The notes: generated by a model not told the origin, from the sequence alone. DNA of 64,000 nucleotides from Hymenobacter nivis (GCF_003149515.1 NZ_CP029145.1:3224001-3288000); one strand, 5' to 3'. Positions 8,741 to 17,635 are shown, numbered from the stretch's first letter. Made by a program: numbers and translations.

Positions 8741-9497
8741 CCGGGGTGCTGGGCTGGGCGGGGGAAAACGGCCCCGCGGCCCCCGCACCAGCGGCAGCCG
8801 CGTCGGCGCGGGCCGCAAGGTCGGGATTTTTGGGCGCTTGCGCATCCTCCAGAGCCGAGTTAGCGGCCTTGTGGCTCACCAGCGCCGCAATGCCCGCCGC
8901 CGCGGCCTGCGAAATCAAGCCCCGGGCCACGTCCGACTGCCAGGCGGCCTTTGCCAAAGCGCCCAGCGTACTAGCAGCTTCCGATTTCAGCCACGACTCC
9001 TTAAGAACCGCTGGTTTTGCGGGAGCCGCTTTTTTGGAAGCGGGCGCCGGCCGGGCAGCTACGGCCTTGGGAGCCGAGGCGGCTGGCTGGGGCTGGGGCT
9101 CGAACGGATCAGGCTCGTGGACTACGGGCTGAGCGGCCCGGCCTACCGGGGCCGCGTCGAAGCCCATCATTTCCTGAAACACCGCTGCCGATGCCGCCGC
9201 CGATTTGGGTCCGTTGGGGTCTGGGGGCCCTTTTTTATCTTTTTTACCTTTGGGGGGCGCTACGGGGCCGCTCTCGTTGGCAAAGCGGCGGTGCTTTGGC
9301 TTGCGGCTGCTAAAGAGACGGGTGATAAGCCACACACTGCCCGCCAAGCCCGCACCGGCCAGGGCCACTTTGCCCACTTGCACGGTTTTTTCTTTTATCT
9401 GCTCGACGTCGCCGCGCAGGGCGCGTTCGTACTCAAGTTTTTTTTGCTCCAGAAACTCTTTTTCGCTGTCGAAAAGCGGGTTGTGCAGGTCACTCAT
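8715..9497 (-). CDS. Ala/Pro-rich membrane-anchored protein, unknown function
   Basis: 260 residues, not recognised as a named family. Residues about 1-35 are charged and helical (EKEFLEQKKLEYERALRGDV), followed by one hydrophobic segment (VALAGAGLAGSVWLITRLF). The rest is a long Ala/Pro/Lys-rich, probably disordered region with a second weakly hydrophobic patch (LISQAAAAGIAALVSH). It lies 29 bp downstream of a holin-superfamily gene and overlaps the GGGP synthase gene. Pairs of holin-like and YtxH-like small membrane proteins are common in Bacteroidota stress-response loci, so an envelope-stress role is possible (inference). Confidence 0.75.
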   Translation of the reverse strand: MSDLHNPLFDSEKEFLEQKKLEYERALRGDVEQIKEKTVQVGKVALAGAGLAGSVWLITRLFSSRKPKHRRFANESGPVAPPKGKKDKKGPPDPNGPKSAAASAAVFQEMMGFDAAPVGRAAQPVVHEPDPFEPQPQPAASAPKAVAARPAPASKKAAPAKPAVLKESWLKSEAASTLGALAKAAWQSDVARGLISQAAAAGIAALVSHKAANSALEDAQAPKNPDLAARADAAAAGAGAAGPFSPAQPSTPDAPRQHPA

Positions 9498-9526
9498 GGC
9501 GAAAGAATGGGAAGAAACGGCGGGTA

Positions 9527-9895
9527 TTAGTGCTTGTCTGATTTGTAGATGGTGTCTTTCAACACTTTGTCGGCCACGCCTTGAAACACTTTTTTATCGA
9601 CACCCACCAGCACCAGCACCAATAGCAGCAAATAAAAGCCAGCCACGGCCGCGAAACCCAGTGAAGAACTGTTGAACACGTCGTTCAGGGCCAGCGCGGC
9701 GTACAGGTTGAGGAACAGAAAAAACATCAACCCGAAAAAGGCCAGAAATACGCCATGCAATACGTTACCGAAGAGAACGTTAGCTCGCTGTTGCAACTCC
9801 AGGCGAATCAGGTCGATACGGATATCGAGGTAGCCGGTGAGGTTGCTGATAAGGGTTTCGGGGCGCGGGGCGGAGGAATGGTCGTCGTGGGCCAT
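9527..9895 (-). CDS. Phage holin family (superfamily III-like) membrane protein
   Basis: 122 residues: an amphipathic N-terminal helix (LDIRIDLIRLELQQRANVLF), then two strong transmembrane helices separated by a short loop (FLAFFGLMFFLFLNLYAALA; LGFAAVAGFYLLLLVLVLVG), and a charged tail. This layout matches the small two-helix proteins called phage holin family in Bacteroidota. No phage genes surround it, so a chromosomal membrane role is more likely than lysis. It is first in a minus-strand run with the Ala/Pro-rich protein and the GGGP synthase. Confidence 0.8.
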   Translation of the reverse strand: MAHDDHSSAPRPETLISNLTGYLDIRIDLIRLELQQRANVLFGNVLHGVFLAFFGLMFFLFLNLYAALALNDVFNSSSLGFAAVAGFYLLLLVLVLVGVDKKVFQGVADKVLKDTIYKSDKH

Positions 9896-10078
9896 AGGTG
9901 CGGGAGGAAAAACAGAAGATAGCAGACATGCGGTGCCTACGGGCGGTACCGGCCACTTCTACGCAAAACCGCCGGCCAGGGCTGACTTTTGCACCGGGCG
10001 GGGCCGCAACCCCGCCGGTTAGTTTGCTGTTGCGTGAGCCGTGGGGACCCCGGTTCCCGTTCCGTTTCGAGTTTTCCC

Positions 10079-11221
10079 GTGAGCCAAACCCATTACCAAG
10101 TGCTGGGCGTTGCCCCTACGGCATCGGCCGCCGACGTGAAGCGTGCCTACCGGCAGCTAGTGGTGCGCTACCACCCCGACAAGCACGGCGGCGATGTGCG
10201 CTACGAAGAGCAGTTCAAGGCCGTGGCCACGGCCTACCGCGTGCTGGGCGACGCCGGCCGGCGCGCTACCTACGATTTCCAGCTGGCCCAGGCCACCCGC
10301 CGCGCCGACGACGAGCGCCGCCACCAGCAGTACCGCCCCGCCAGCCAGCACGTGTACGGCGTGCCCATGCCGCCGCCCGCGCCGCTGCGCACGCGCCCAC
10401 CCGCCAGCAGCCGCGAGCGCCATTACCAAACCATTCCGCGCCAGCGCGTGCGCTTCATGCGGCGCGACTGGCTGCTGACGCTGGCTTTTTTGGCGGCGGC
10501 GGCGCTGTTCAGCTTGTCGGTGAAGGCCACGATGGACCGCGTGACGGCCAACGCCCACTACCGCGATGGCTTGGCCGCGTACGTGCGCGGCGACTTCACC
10601 GCGGCTTATTCGGAATTCAGCCAAACGCTTGATTTTCGCCCCAATGCCGCGGGGGCCCTGCGCCGCCGCGGCGAGCTGCAACTGTTGGTGATTCATGACC
10701 CGGCCGCGGCCCGCGCCGACTTTCAGGCCGCGTTGCGGCAAGAGAATCCACCTGCTGTGGCGGCGCACCTCTGCTATTACCTCGGCCGCTGCGAAACGGC
10801 GCTGGGCCACCCCCCCGGAGCCGATGCGGCGTATTCGCGGGCCCTGGCCCTTGACTCGACCCTTAGCGCCGCCTGGGTGGCCCGGGGCCAGGGCCGCCTG
10901 CTCGACCTGCACCGCCCCGCCGCCGCCCTGGCCGATTTTGACCAAAGCTTGGCCCTGGCGCGGGCCGCCGGGCAGCCGGGGCCTTGGCGGGCCGCGCAGC
11001 TGCGCGGCCTGGCCCTGGCTACGCTGGGCCGCTACCCCGAGGCCCGGGCGGCGTACGAAGCGGCCTTGCTGGCCCGCCCGCTCGATGGCCAAACGCATTT
11101 CTTGCTCGGCCGCCTAGCCCAGCGCTTGGGCAATGCCCCGGCGGCGTGCGAGTTTTTCCGGCGGTCGCTGGAGCTGGGCTACATTTTTGCGGGCGCGGCT
11201 TACAAGCAAAGCTGCCACTAG
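10079..11221 (+). CDS. Membrane-anchored J-domain protein with TPR repeats
   Basis: 380 residues from a GTG start directly before the J-domain (THYQVLGVAPTASAADVKRA). The J-domain occupies about residues 1-70 and has the essential HPD tripeptide (RYHPDKHGG). A linker follows, then one transmembrane helix near residues 135-155 (LLTLAFLAAAALFSLS), then at least four TPR-like repeats to the end (for example GDFTAAYSEFSQTLDFRPN and GRYPEARAAYEAALLARP). There is no DnaJ zinc finger. By family it should recruit DnaK/Hsp70, here to a membrane- or TPR-bound client (inference). No ATG fits; in-frame TTG and GTG codons upstream to 9989 are less likely because the J-domain starts here. Confidence 0.82.
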   Translation: MSQTHYQVLGVAPTASAADVKRAYRQLVVRYHPDKHGGDVRYEEQFKAVATAYRVLGDAGRRATYDFQLAQATRRADDERRHQQYRPASQHVYGVPMPPPAPLRTRPPASSRERHYQTIPRQRVRFMRRDWLLTLAFLAAAALFSLSVKATMDRVTANAHYRDGLAAYVRGDFTAAYSEFSQTLDFRPNAAGALRRRGELQLLVIHDPAAARADFQAALRQENPPAVAAHLCYYLGRCETALGHPPGADAAYSRALALDSTLSAAWVARGQGRLLDLHRPAAALADFDQSLALARAAGQPGPWRAAQLRGLALATLGRYPEARAAYEAALLARPLDGQTHFLLGRLAQRLGNAPAACEFFRRSLELGYIFAGAAYKQSCH

Positions 11222-11242
11222 CATGGCCCCGATGGGCCACAA

Positions 11243-11275
11243 AAAACCCCGCTGGCTTTACGCCAGCGGGGTTTT
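11243..11275. terminator. Bidirectional rho-independent terminator
   Basis: A 14-bp perfect stem (AAAACCCCGCTGGC / GCCAGCGGGGTTTT) with a 5-nt loop between convergent genes. Confidence 0.92.
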
Positions 11276-11299
11276 ATTCTTTTAAGCGGTTCGCTCAAA

Positions 11300-11872
11300 C
11301 TAAGGCATCAGCACGGTGTTGATGACGTGGATTACGCCGTTGCTCTGCATCACGTCGGCGATGGTCACGGTCGAAATACCGCCTTTCTCGTCTTTCAGCT
11401 CAATGGTTTTGGGGCCTTTCATCATAGCGGTCAAGGTGCCGCCGCTCACGGTTTTGAGGGTAGCCTTGCCTTTACCGGCCTTAATGGCTTTCTTGAGGTC
11501 AGCCACAGTCATGCGGCCGGCCACTACGTGGTAGGTCAGGATTTTGGTGAGGGTTGCCTTGTTTTCGGGCTTCAGCAGGGTTTCTACCGTACCAGCGGGC
11601 AGCTTGTTAAAGGCTTCGTTGGTGGGGGCAAATACGGTGAAAGGACCGGCGCCTTCCAGGGTTTCCACCAGGCCCGCAGCTTTCACAGCGGCCACCAGCG
11701 TAGTGTGGTCTTTCGAGTTAACGGCGTTCTCGATGATGTTTTTCGTGGGGTACATGGCCGCGCCGCCCACCATCACGGTACCGGGGGTCATTTTGGCCTG
11801 GGCCGAGGCGGCGGTCGAAATACCGGCGCTCAAAAGCATGCCCAAGGCTAGGGAGAAAAGAGTCTTTTTCAT
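11300..11872 (-). CDS. Fasciclin (FAS1) domain secreted protein
   Basis: 190 residues from ATG 11872, with a signal peptide ending in ASAQA. A single FAS1 domain covers about residues 45-188, with the H1 motif GPFTVFAPTNEAFNKLP, the YH motif (ILTYHVVAGRM) and the H2 motif NGVIHVINTVLMP. FAS1 domains mediate adhesion or matrix interaction outside the cell. It is monocistronic, followed by a bidirectional terminator. In-frame codons up to 11923 precede a good signal peptide and are left out. Confidence 0.93.
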   Translation of the reverse strand: MKKTLFSLALGMLLSAGISTAASAQAKMTPGTVMVGGAAMYPTKNIIENAVNSKDHTTLVAAVKAAGLVETLEGAGPFTVFAPTNEAFNKLPAGTVETLLKPENKATLTKILTYHVVAGRMTVADLKKAIKAGKGKATLKTVSGGTLTAMMKGPKTIELKDEKGGISTVTIADVMQSNGVIHVINTVLMP

Positions 11873-12014
11873 CAGGGTAAAAGGGTAAACAGATAAAATG
11901 AGTGGTTGAAACTGATACCCCACCTACGCCGAAGCCACGTTCGTTGGATTGCAGCACGATATTTTTTCTGGTTTCCCATACTTATCGGCTTGATTTTGGG
12001 CTCCTAACGGGCAT

Positions 12015-12050
12015 AAAAAAAGCCCGTAGCAGAACGCTACGGGCTTTTTT
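12015..12050 (-). terminator. Terminator downstream of tRNA-Phe
   Basis: Inverted repeat with a GCCCGTAGC / GCTACGGGC core flanked by A and T runs on the two sides. On the minus strand it lies 4 bp after the tRNA 3' end. Confidence 0.85.
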
Positions 12051-12053
12051 TCG

Positions 12054-12126
<73 letters not shown>

Positions 12127-12161
12127 ATATTACGAGGCTAATTTCTTTGGCTTCGGGACCG

Positions 12162-12191
12162 CAAAGGTAAGCAGGCAAAACCAAGGCGCAA
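12162..12191 (-). promoter_or_regulatory. Bacteroidota-type promoter of tRNA-Phe
   Basis: Read on the minus strand: TTG (12191-12189), 19-nt spacer, TACCTTTG (12169-12162). This matches the Bacteroidota -33/-7 consensus (TTG, 19-21 nt, TAnnTTTG). The start site would fall about 30 nt before the mature tRNA. Confidence 0.75.
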
Positions 12192-12297
12192 GAATTTCAG
12201 TTAAAAAGATACGCCGGGGCCCGGGGCCGTTGCCTTATGTTCGGCATGCCTACTAAATTGCGGGCCCAATCGGTGCTGGTTGTTTATATTTACTGCT

Positions 12298-13689
12298 ATG
12301 TTGCAATCCATTCTTTTTGCGCTACTATTGGTGGCCGCGTTCGGCTTCTTTACCTGGCAAGTCCGGAAAATCCGGGCCAACGTCCTTGTCGGGCGCGACC
12401 GGGATATGAGCGGCCACCCGGCCGAGCGCCTGCGCAAAACCCTGCTCGTAGCCTTCGGGCAGCAGAAAATGTTCAAGCGCCTTACCCCCGCCCTGCTGCA
12501 CCTGGTGGTGTACGTGGGCTTCTGGGTAATTAACATTGAAGTGCTGGAAATCGTCATCGACGGCTTGTTCGGCACCCACCGCTTTTTGGGTTTCCTCGGG
12601 CCGGTGTACAGCGCCCTGATGGCCACTAACGAGGTGTTGGCCGCGCTGGTGCTGGTGGCCGTGGCGGCCTTATGGTGGCGGCGTAACCGCCACCCGCCGC
12701 TCAAGCGCTTCACCGGGCCCGAGCTGCGGATGTGGCCCAAGCTCGATGCTAACATCATTCTCTACGTGGAAGTGGTGCTGATGGCGGCGCTGTTTTTTAT
12801 GAACTCGGCCGATATCCGCCTGCACCAAGTAGAAGGCAAAGCCTTGCCTGGGGCCTTCCCGGTGAGCTACTTCCTGAGCGGCCTGCTGCCTACCAACGTG
12901 GGTACGCTGGCCGTGCTGGAGCGTGCCGGCTGGTGGATCCACATCACGGGCATCTTCTTGTTTCTCAACTATCTACCCAGCTCGAAGCACTTCCACATCA
13001 TCATGGCATTTCCGGGGGTGTGGTACTCGCGTTTAGTGCCGCAGGGGCAGTTCAGCAACGTGGAGAGTATCACCCACGAGGTGAAGGCCATGATGGACCC
13101 GAGCTACGAAGTGCCCGCCGCGCCGCTGGGCCCCGACGGCTCGGCCCTGGCCCCCATGCCCTTCGGGGCCAAGGACGTGGAGGACCTGCCCTGGACCAAC
13201 CTGCTGGCCGCCTACTCCTGCACCGAGTGCGGCCGCTGCACCTCGGTGTGCCCCGCCAACCTCACGGGCAAGCTGCTCTCGCCCCGCAAAATCATTATGG
13301 ATACCCGCGACCGGGTGGAGGAAAAATATAATTCGCCGCTCATTTTCCGCCCCAACGTGTACGGAGCCGAGGCCAAGCACGAGCCCATTACGGACCTGGC
13401 CAACGCTACGCTGCTGCGCGGCAAGGTGACGCCCGAGGAGCTGTGGGCCTGCACCACCTGCAACGCCTGCGTAGAAAGCTGCCCCGTAAACATCAACCCG
13501 CTCGAAAGCATCATCGAAATGCGGCGCTTTCTGGTACTCGAAGAATCGGCGGCCCCGAACTCGCTCAATGTCATGTTCTCGAACATTGAAAACAATGGGG
13601 CCCCGTGGGCCTTCTCGCCTTCCGACCGTTTTAACTGGGCCGACGATTTATACGTAAAAGACTTGACCTTAGTACCCGCTGCGGTGTGA
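12298..13689 (+). CDS. Membrane 4Fe-4S protein, HdrDE/GlcF-like
   Basis: 463 residues. About 260 N-terminal residues hold at least five transmembrane helices and several His suited to haem b ligation, like NarI/HdrE subunits. Two 4Fe-4S motifs follow (CTECGRCTSVCP and CTTCNACVESCP). The Cys-rich CCG domain that usually follows is not in this protein but in the gene at 14030. By family the pair passes electrons between a menaquinone pool and a soluble partner. The start is ATG 12298; an upstream TTG (12280) adds six residues. The first membrane helix begins directly after this ATG. Confidence 0.85.
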   Translation: MLQSILFALLLVAAFGFFTWQVRKIRANVLVGRDRDMSGHPAERLRKTLLVAFGQQKMFKRLTPALLHLVVYVGFWVINIEVLEIVIDGLFGTHRFLGFLGPVYSALMATNEVLAALVLVAVAALWWRRNRHPPLKRFTGPELRMWPKLDANIILYVEVVLMAALFFMNSADIRLHQVEGKALPGAFPVSYFLSGLLPTNVGTLAVLERAGWWIHITGIFLFLNYLPSSKHFHIIMAFPGVWYSRLVPQGQFSNVESITHEVKAMMDPSYEVPAAPLGPDGSALAPMPFGAKDVEDLPWTNLLAAYSCTECGRCTSVCPANLTGKLLSPRKIIMDTRDRVEEKYNSPLIFRPNVYGAEAKHEPITDLANATLLRGKVTPEELWACTTCNACVESCPVNINPLESIIEMRRFLVLEESAAPNSLNVMFSNIENNGAPWAFSPSDRFNWADDLYVKDLTLVPAAV

Positions 13690-13747
13690 CCGCGTGCGCG
13701 CGGTCCGCTGGTATTCAAAAAATTCCACCCTTTTTCCGTTCCGCGCC

Positions 13748-13984
13748 ATGCAAAAGCTCACCGATTCCTCGCAATCCGCCGCTTCGACCGACTCGCCCGC
13801 GGAATTTACTACGCCTACCACACGTTCCGGTCCGCCGGTGGCCACGTTCCGGCAGTACCTCGAAGGGCCCGCCGAAGCGTTTGAGTTGGCTCGCCGCCAG
13901 GCCCGCGCTACCAGCACCCGCGCTGCCAGCACCCGGCCTGGTGGGGCCCCTGGCGCCGACGCGCGGCGCCTGTACGTTTACTAA
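13748..13984 (+). CDS. Small Ser/Thr/Ala-rich protein between Fe-S genes, unknown
   Basis: 78 residues with no recognised family. The N-terminus is Ser/Thr-rich and a central TFRQYLEGPAEAFELARRQ could form a helix; the C-terminus is Arg/Ala-rich and ends RRLYVY. It sits 58 bp after the membrane Fe-S gene and 45 bp before the CCG-domain gene on the same strand, so if real it is part of that operon. High GC makes random open frames common here, so coding is only moderately supported. Confidence 0.45.
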   Translation: MQKLTDSSQSAASTDSPAEFTTPTTRSGPPVATFRQYLEGPAEAFELARRQARATSTRAASTRPGGAPGADARRLYVY

Positions 13985-14029
13985 TACCATCCCGCCCCGG
14001 GCCCCAGCCCGCATGCCTTTTCTGCCTTT

Positions 14030-14929
14030 ATGCTGCCCGAAACTGCCCCGGCCCCGCGCCAGATTACCGTTCCCGTCATGGCCGACTTGGCGGCCCGCAA
14101 CGAGTCGCCCGAAATCCTGTTTTGGGTGGGTTGTGCCGGAGCCTTCGATGAACGCTACAAACGCGTGACGCGCGCCTTCGTGCGCATTCTCGACCACGTG
14201 GGTACCAAGTACGCGGTGCTGGGCCTGGAAGAATCGTGCACCGGCGACCCCGCCAAGCGGGCCGGTAACGAGTTTCTGTTTCAGATGCAGGCCATGCAGA
14301 ACATTACTACGATGAACGGCTACGGCATCAAGAAGATCGTGACGGCCTGCCCGCACTGCTTCAATACGATTAAGAACGAGTACCCGGCGCTGGGTGGTGA
14401 CTACGAAGTGATTCACCACAGCACGTACTTGCAGCAGCTCATCAACGAAGGCAAGGTGGGCGTAACGGGCGGCGAAAGCTTCAAGGGCCGCCGCATCACC
14501 TTCCATGATTCGTGCTACCTGGGCCGCGCCAATAACATTTATGAAGCCCCGCGCGACGTGCTGGCCACCCTCGACGCCGACCTGGTAGAGATGAAGCGTA
14601 GCCGCGCCAACGGCCTATGCTGCGGGGCCGGCGGGGCCCAAATGTGGAAGGAAGCCGAGCCGGGCAAGAAGGAAATCAACATCGAGCGCACCGAAGAGGC
14701 CTTGGCCACGCTGAGCGGCGCGGCGGCCGCGCTGGCCAACCTGGGCGGCGTCGAAACCGAAATCGCCGCCCCGGGGCCCCACGATTTGCAGGGTAGCATC
14801 ATCGCCGTATCGTGCCCGTTTTGCATGACCATGATGAGCGACGGCGTGAAAAACAAGGGGCAAGAAAGCAAAGTACAAGTGTTCGACCTGGCCGAGTTGG
14901 TGGCCTCGGCCGAAGGCATCAACGCCTAG
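14030..14929 (+). CDS. CCG-domain (Fe-S)-binding protein, HdrD C-terminal-like
   Basis: 299 residues with two cysteine-rich CCG domains. The first has VGCAGAFDERY and, further on, EESCTGDP and TACPHCFNTIKNEYP. The second has FHDSCYLGR, NGLCCGAGGAQMW and SCPFCMTMMSDG. These CX(n)CCGX(n)CXXC motifs bind a non-cubane or standard 4Fe-4S cluster in heterodisulfide-reductase-like proteins (HdrB/D, GlcF, LutA). It complements the membrane 4Fe-4S subunit at 12298 and probably forms a complex with it. An internal ATG at 14078 is an alternative start. Confidence 0.9.
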   Translation: MLPETAPAPRQITVPVMADLAARNESPEILFWVGCAGAFDERYKRVTRAFVRILDHVGTKYAVLGLEESCTGDPAKRAGNEFLFQMQAMQNITTMNGYGIKKIVTACPHCFNTIKNEYPALGGDYEVIHHSTYLQQLINEGKVGVTGGESFKGRRITFHDSCYLGRANNIYEAPRDVLATLDADLVEMKRSRANGLCCGAGGAQMWKEAEPGKKEINIERTEEALATLSGAAAALANLGGVETEIAAPGPHDLQGSIIAVSCPFCMTMMSDGVKNKGQESKVQVFDLAELVASAEGINA

Positions 14930-14931
14930 AA

Positions 14932-15085
14932 TCGCGGATTTTGCGGATTTGACGGGTTTTGCAGATTTTTTTGGGTAATTTTTGTTTTTGAGTCGCCTAG
15001 CGGCACTGTTTGAGAAAACAAAGCTGTTGGACTACCACAGCCCCAGAATCCGCAAAATCCTCCTGAAAAATCCGCAAAATCCGTG
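14932..15085. repeat. Imperfect inverted repeat, CCGCAAAATCC type
   Basis: The left arm (about 14932-14972) reads GCGGATTTTGCGGATTT and then a degenerate second copy. The right arm (about 15046-15083) contains AATCCGCAAAATCC followed by a second ATCCGCAAAATCCG. The arms are each a tandem of an 11-12 nt unit and are complementary across about 75 nt. The element lies between two same-strand genes and ends just before the next ATG. Confidence 0.7.
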
Positions 15086-15089
15086 CTTT

Positions 15090-15614
15090 ATGAATGTGAC
15101 CTTCGATGCCCTGCCCCCCACCGCGCGGGTCTGGATTTACCAAGCCAACCGGCCCCTGACCGACGCTGAGCTAGCCGCCGTGGGCCCCCACCTGGCCCAG
15201 TTTGCCACCGCCTGGACCAGCCACGGCGCGGCCCTGCGCGCGGCGGCCGAGTTTCGGCACCGGCAGTTTCTGGTCATTGGGCTTGATGAAGCGGTGGCCG
15301 GGGCCAGCGGCTGCTCCATTGATACGTCGGTGCGCTTCGTACACGAACTGGAAAACGCACTGTCCATTAGCTTACTCGACAAGGCACACCTGGCCTTTGG
15401 GGGCGCCGCCGGCTTGGAGCTACTGGAGCGCCGTGCCCTGAAGCTTGCCGTAGCCGCGGGCACGCTGGGCCCCGAAACGCCCTATTTCGATAATACCGTG
15501 GCCACTAAGGCCGAGATGGAGGCCCGGTGGCCCGCGCCGGCCGGCCGCACGTGGCTGGCCCGCTACTTCGCGCCCGCCCCTGCTGAGTCCGCTGGGGCCC
15601 CCACGCCGGCCTAA
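15090..15614 (+). CDS. Conserved Bacteroidota protein, unknown function
   Basis: 174 residues. The N-terminus (LPPTARVWIYQANRPLTDAE) and the segment GCSIDTSVRFVHELE belong to a Bacteroidota-wide family I recall being labelled ABC transporter ATPase in databases. No Walker A, Walker B or signature motif is present, so that label is unsupported. The likely soluble alpha/beta protein has no visible catalytic motif beyond the conserved Cys/Ser/Asp cluster. The ATG at 15090 directly follows the inverted repeat. Confidence 0.75.
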   Translation: MNVTFDALPPTARVWIYQANRPLTDAELAAVGPHLAQFATAWTSHGAALRAAAEFRHRQFLVIGLDEAVAGASGCSIDTSVRFVHELENALSISLLDKAHLAFGGAAGLELLERRALKLAVAAGTLGPETPYFDNTVATKAEMEARWPAPAGRTWLARYFAPAPAESAGAPTPA

Positions 15615-15696
15615 ACCCTGCGGAAACGTAGTATTATTGCTAACCCAAAAACGGCGCCCGAACGGGCCGTCCGGGGCTGCCCCCTTCCCTTGCCCA

Positions 15697-17610
15697 ATGA
15701 GACAACTCTTATTCGTTTGCGCGGCGGCCGGCTCGGCGGCGCTGTTGAGCGGCTGCGCAACGTCCGGCAAAGCCGATAAACGCTTCGCGCGCGGCGAGTA
15801 CGAAGCCGCCATTGGCCTATACAAAGCCCAAATATCCAAGGGCCAAGCGGCACCGGCGGCCAACTACCGCATTGCCGAAGCCTACCGCTTGTCCAACCGC
15901 GTCGACCAGGCCGAGCCGTTTTATAAGGCGGCGCTCGACGGCAAGGTGCGCGCCGCCGACGCTGGCTTCCGCTACGCTGAGGCCCTGCGCGCCAACGGCA
16001 AGCTGGACGAGGCCGCCGCCCAGTTTAGCGCCTACGCCACCAGCGGCACCAACCGCACCTTGGCCGCCCGCGCCGAAACCGACGCGAAGAACGCCCTGGC
16101 CAGCAAGGCCTTGGTGGGCCAGGCCAGCGGCTACGATGTGCGCCCGCTCGACTCGTTGAACACGGCGGCGTCGGATTTCGGGGCCACCGTGAAGCCCGAC
16201 ACCAAGGAATTCGTGTTCGCTTCGGGGCGCAGCGGTAAGAAATACCCCGGCAACGGCGAGAATTTCACCGACCTCTACGCCGTAAAATTCACCGATGCTA
16301 CGGCCATGACCGGCGGCACGGTGGCGCCACTGGCGGGACCCTTCAACTCGCCCGGCCGCCTGGAGGCTAGCGCCACCTACACACCCGATGGCAAAACGAT
16401 GGTGTTTGCCCGCTCGAATGACGGCAGCAAAAAAGGCTACCTGAGCGTCGATTTGTGGATTTCGTACTTCAAGGCCGGCGCGTGGACGGAGCCCATTCTG
16501 GCCAACATCAACGACCGGACGGCGGATGATTTCGCGCCGGTGTTTGCGCCCGACGGCGTGACGCTGTACTTCGCATCGGGCCGCCGCAGCGGGCTGGGTG
16601 GCAACGACTTATTCAAGGCTACGCTGGGGCCCAACGGGCGCTTTTCGGCGGCTGAAAACCTGGGCGATGCCATCAACACGGCCGGCAACGACAACTTCCC
16701 CGGCGTGGCACCCGACGGCACGCTGTACTTCTCGTCGGACGGCCGGCCGGGCTACGGCAAGCTCGATATCTTCATGGTGCAGGCCGGCAAGCCGGTGAAT
16801 TTGGGCCCCGGCGTGAACGGCCCCGCCGACGACTTCGCGCCGTTCCCGATAACCGCCGAAACGGGCGTGTTCAGCTCGAACCGCACCGGCGGCAAGGGTT
16901 CCGACGACTTGTACGCCTACAAAAAGAAGTCGCTAAAAACGGTCAACTTCTTCGTGGACGGCACTGTGCTGGAGCGCGATTCCAAGCGCAACACCACGGC
17001 CCCGGTGCCTGGCGAGACGGTGACCATCACCGACAGCAAGGGCCGCAAAACCGACGTGGTGGCGGGCCCCGATGGCAAGTTTACGGCCCCGCTGGACTCG
17101 GTGACCAGCTATGCGTTCTTTAGCGACCGGGCCGGCTACTTCACGGCCCGCGCCGCGCTGAGTACCGTAGGCCGCAAGCCCGCCCAATCCCAACTCACTC
17201 AGCCACAAACTGATATACGACTGGCGGTGACCCTCACGCTGAATAAAATTATCGTGAACCGAGCCATCGAGGTGAAGGATATTTTCTACGATTACGACAA
17301 GTTCAACATCCGGCCCGACGCCGCCATCCGCCTCGACACGTTGGTGCAGACGCTGGTCGACAACCCCAAAATCAATATCGAGCTGAGCTCGCACACCGAC
17401 CAGCGCGGCAAGGACGCCTACAACCTCAAGCTCTCGCAGCGGCGGGCCGAGGCGGCCGTGGACTACATCGTGAGCAAGGGCATTGCCCGCACCCGCATCA
17501 CGGCCCGTGGCTACGGCGAAACCCGCCCGATTATCGCCAAGCCCACCTCGGAGGCCGAGTACCAACGCAACCGCCGCACCGAGTTTAAGGTGACGCGGAT
17601 TAATAAGTAA
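15697..17610 (+). CDS. OmpA family lipoprotein with TPR and PD40 repeats
   Basis: 637 residues. The lipobox LLSGC ends the signal peptide. Residues about 25-140 are TPR-like (FARGEYEAAIGLYKAQISKG). Next come PD40/WD40-like beta-propeller blades (for example DDFAPVFAPDGVTLYFASGR and DGTLYFSSDGRPGYGKLDIF), then a short beta-sandwich. A C-terminal OmpA peptidoglycan-binding domain follows (IFYDYDKFNIRPDAA; SSHTDQRGKDAYNLKLSQRRA). The protein is probably an outer-membrane lipoprotein that binds peptidoglycan. A paralogue of similar plan but a different N-terminus lies at 36417. The start is ATG 15697, at the signal peptide. Confidence 0.92.
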   Translation: MRQLLFVCAAAGSAALLSGCATSGKADKRFARGEYEAAIGLYKAQISKGQAAPAANYRIAEAYRLSNRVDQAEPFYKAALDGKVRAADAGFRYAEALRANGKLDEAAAQFSAYATSGTNRTLAARAETDAKNALASKALVGQASGYDVRPLDSLNTAASDFGATVKPDTKEFVFASGRSGKKYPGNGENFTDLYAVKFTDATAMTGGTVAPLAGPFNSPGRLEASATYTPDGKTMVFARSNDGSKKGYLSVDLWISYFKAGAWTEPILANINDRTADDFAPVFAPDGVTLYFASGRRSGLGGNDLFKATLGPNGRFSAAENLGDAINTAGNDNFPGVAPDGTLYFSSDGRPGYGKLDIFMVQAGKPVNLGPGVNGPADDFAPFPITAETGVFSSNRTGGKGSDDLYAYKKKSLKTVNFFVDGTVLERDSKRNTTAPVPGETVTITDSKGRKTDVVAGPDGKFTAPLDSVTSYAFFSDRAGYFTARAALSTVGRKPAQSQLTQPQTDIRLAVTLTLNKIIVNRAIEVKDIFYDYDKFNIRPDAAIRLDTLVQTLVDNPKINIELSSHTDQRGKDAYNLKLSQRRAEAAVDYIVSKGIARTRITARGYGETRPIIAKPTSEAEYQRNRRTEFKVTRINK

Positions 17611-17635
17611 GCAATTCAATAAGAGCACCTTTTGC

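Noticed and set aside
9527..9895. Prophage remnant suggested by the holin-family protein
   Set aside because: No capsid, tail, integrase or lysin genes nearby; such two-helix proteins are common chromosomal genes in Bacteroidota.
15090..15614. Label ABC transporter ATPase often given to this family
   Set aside because: No Walker A, Walker B or signature motif in 174 residues; kept as conserved unknown.
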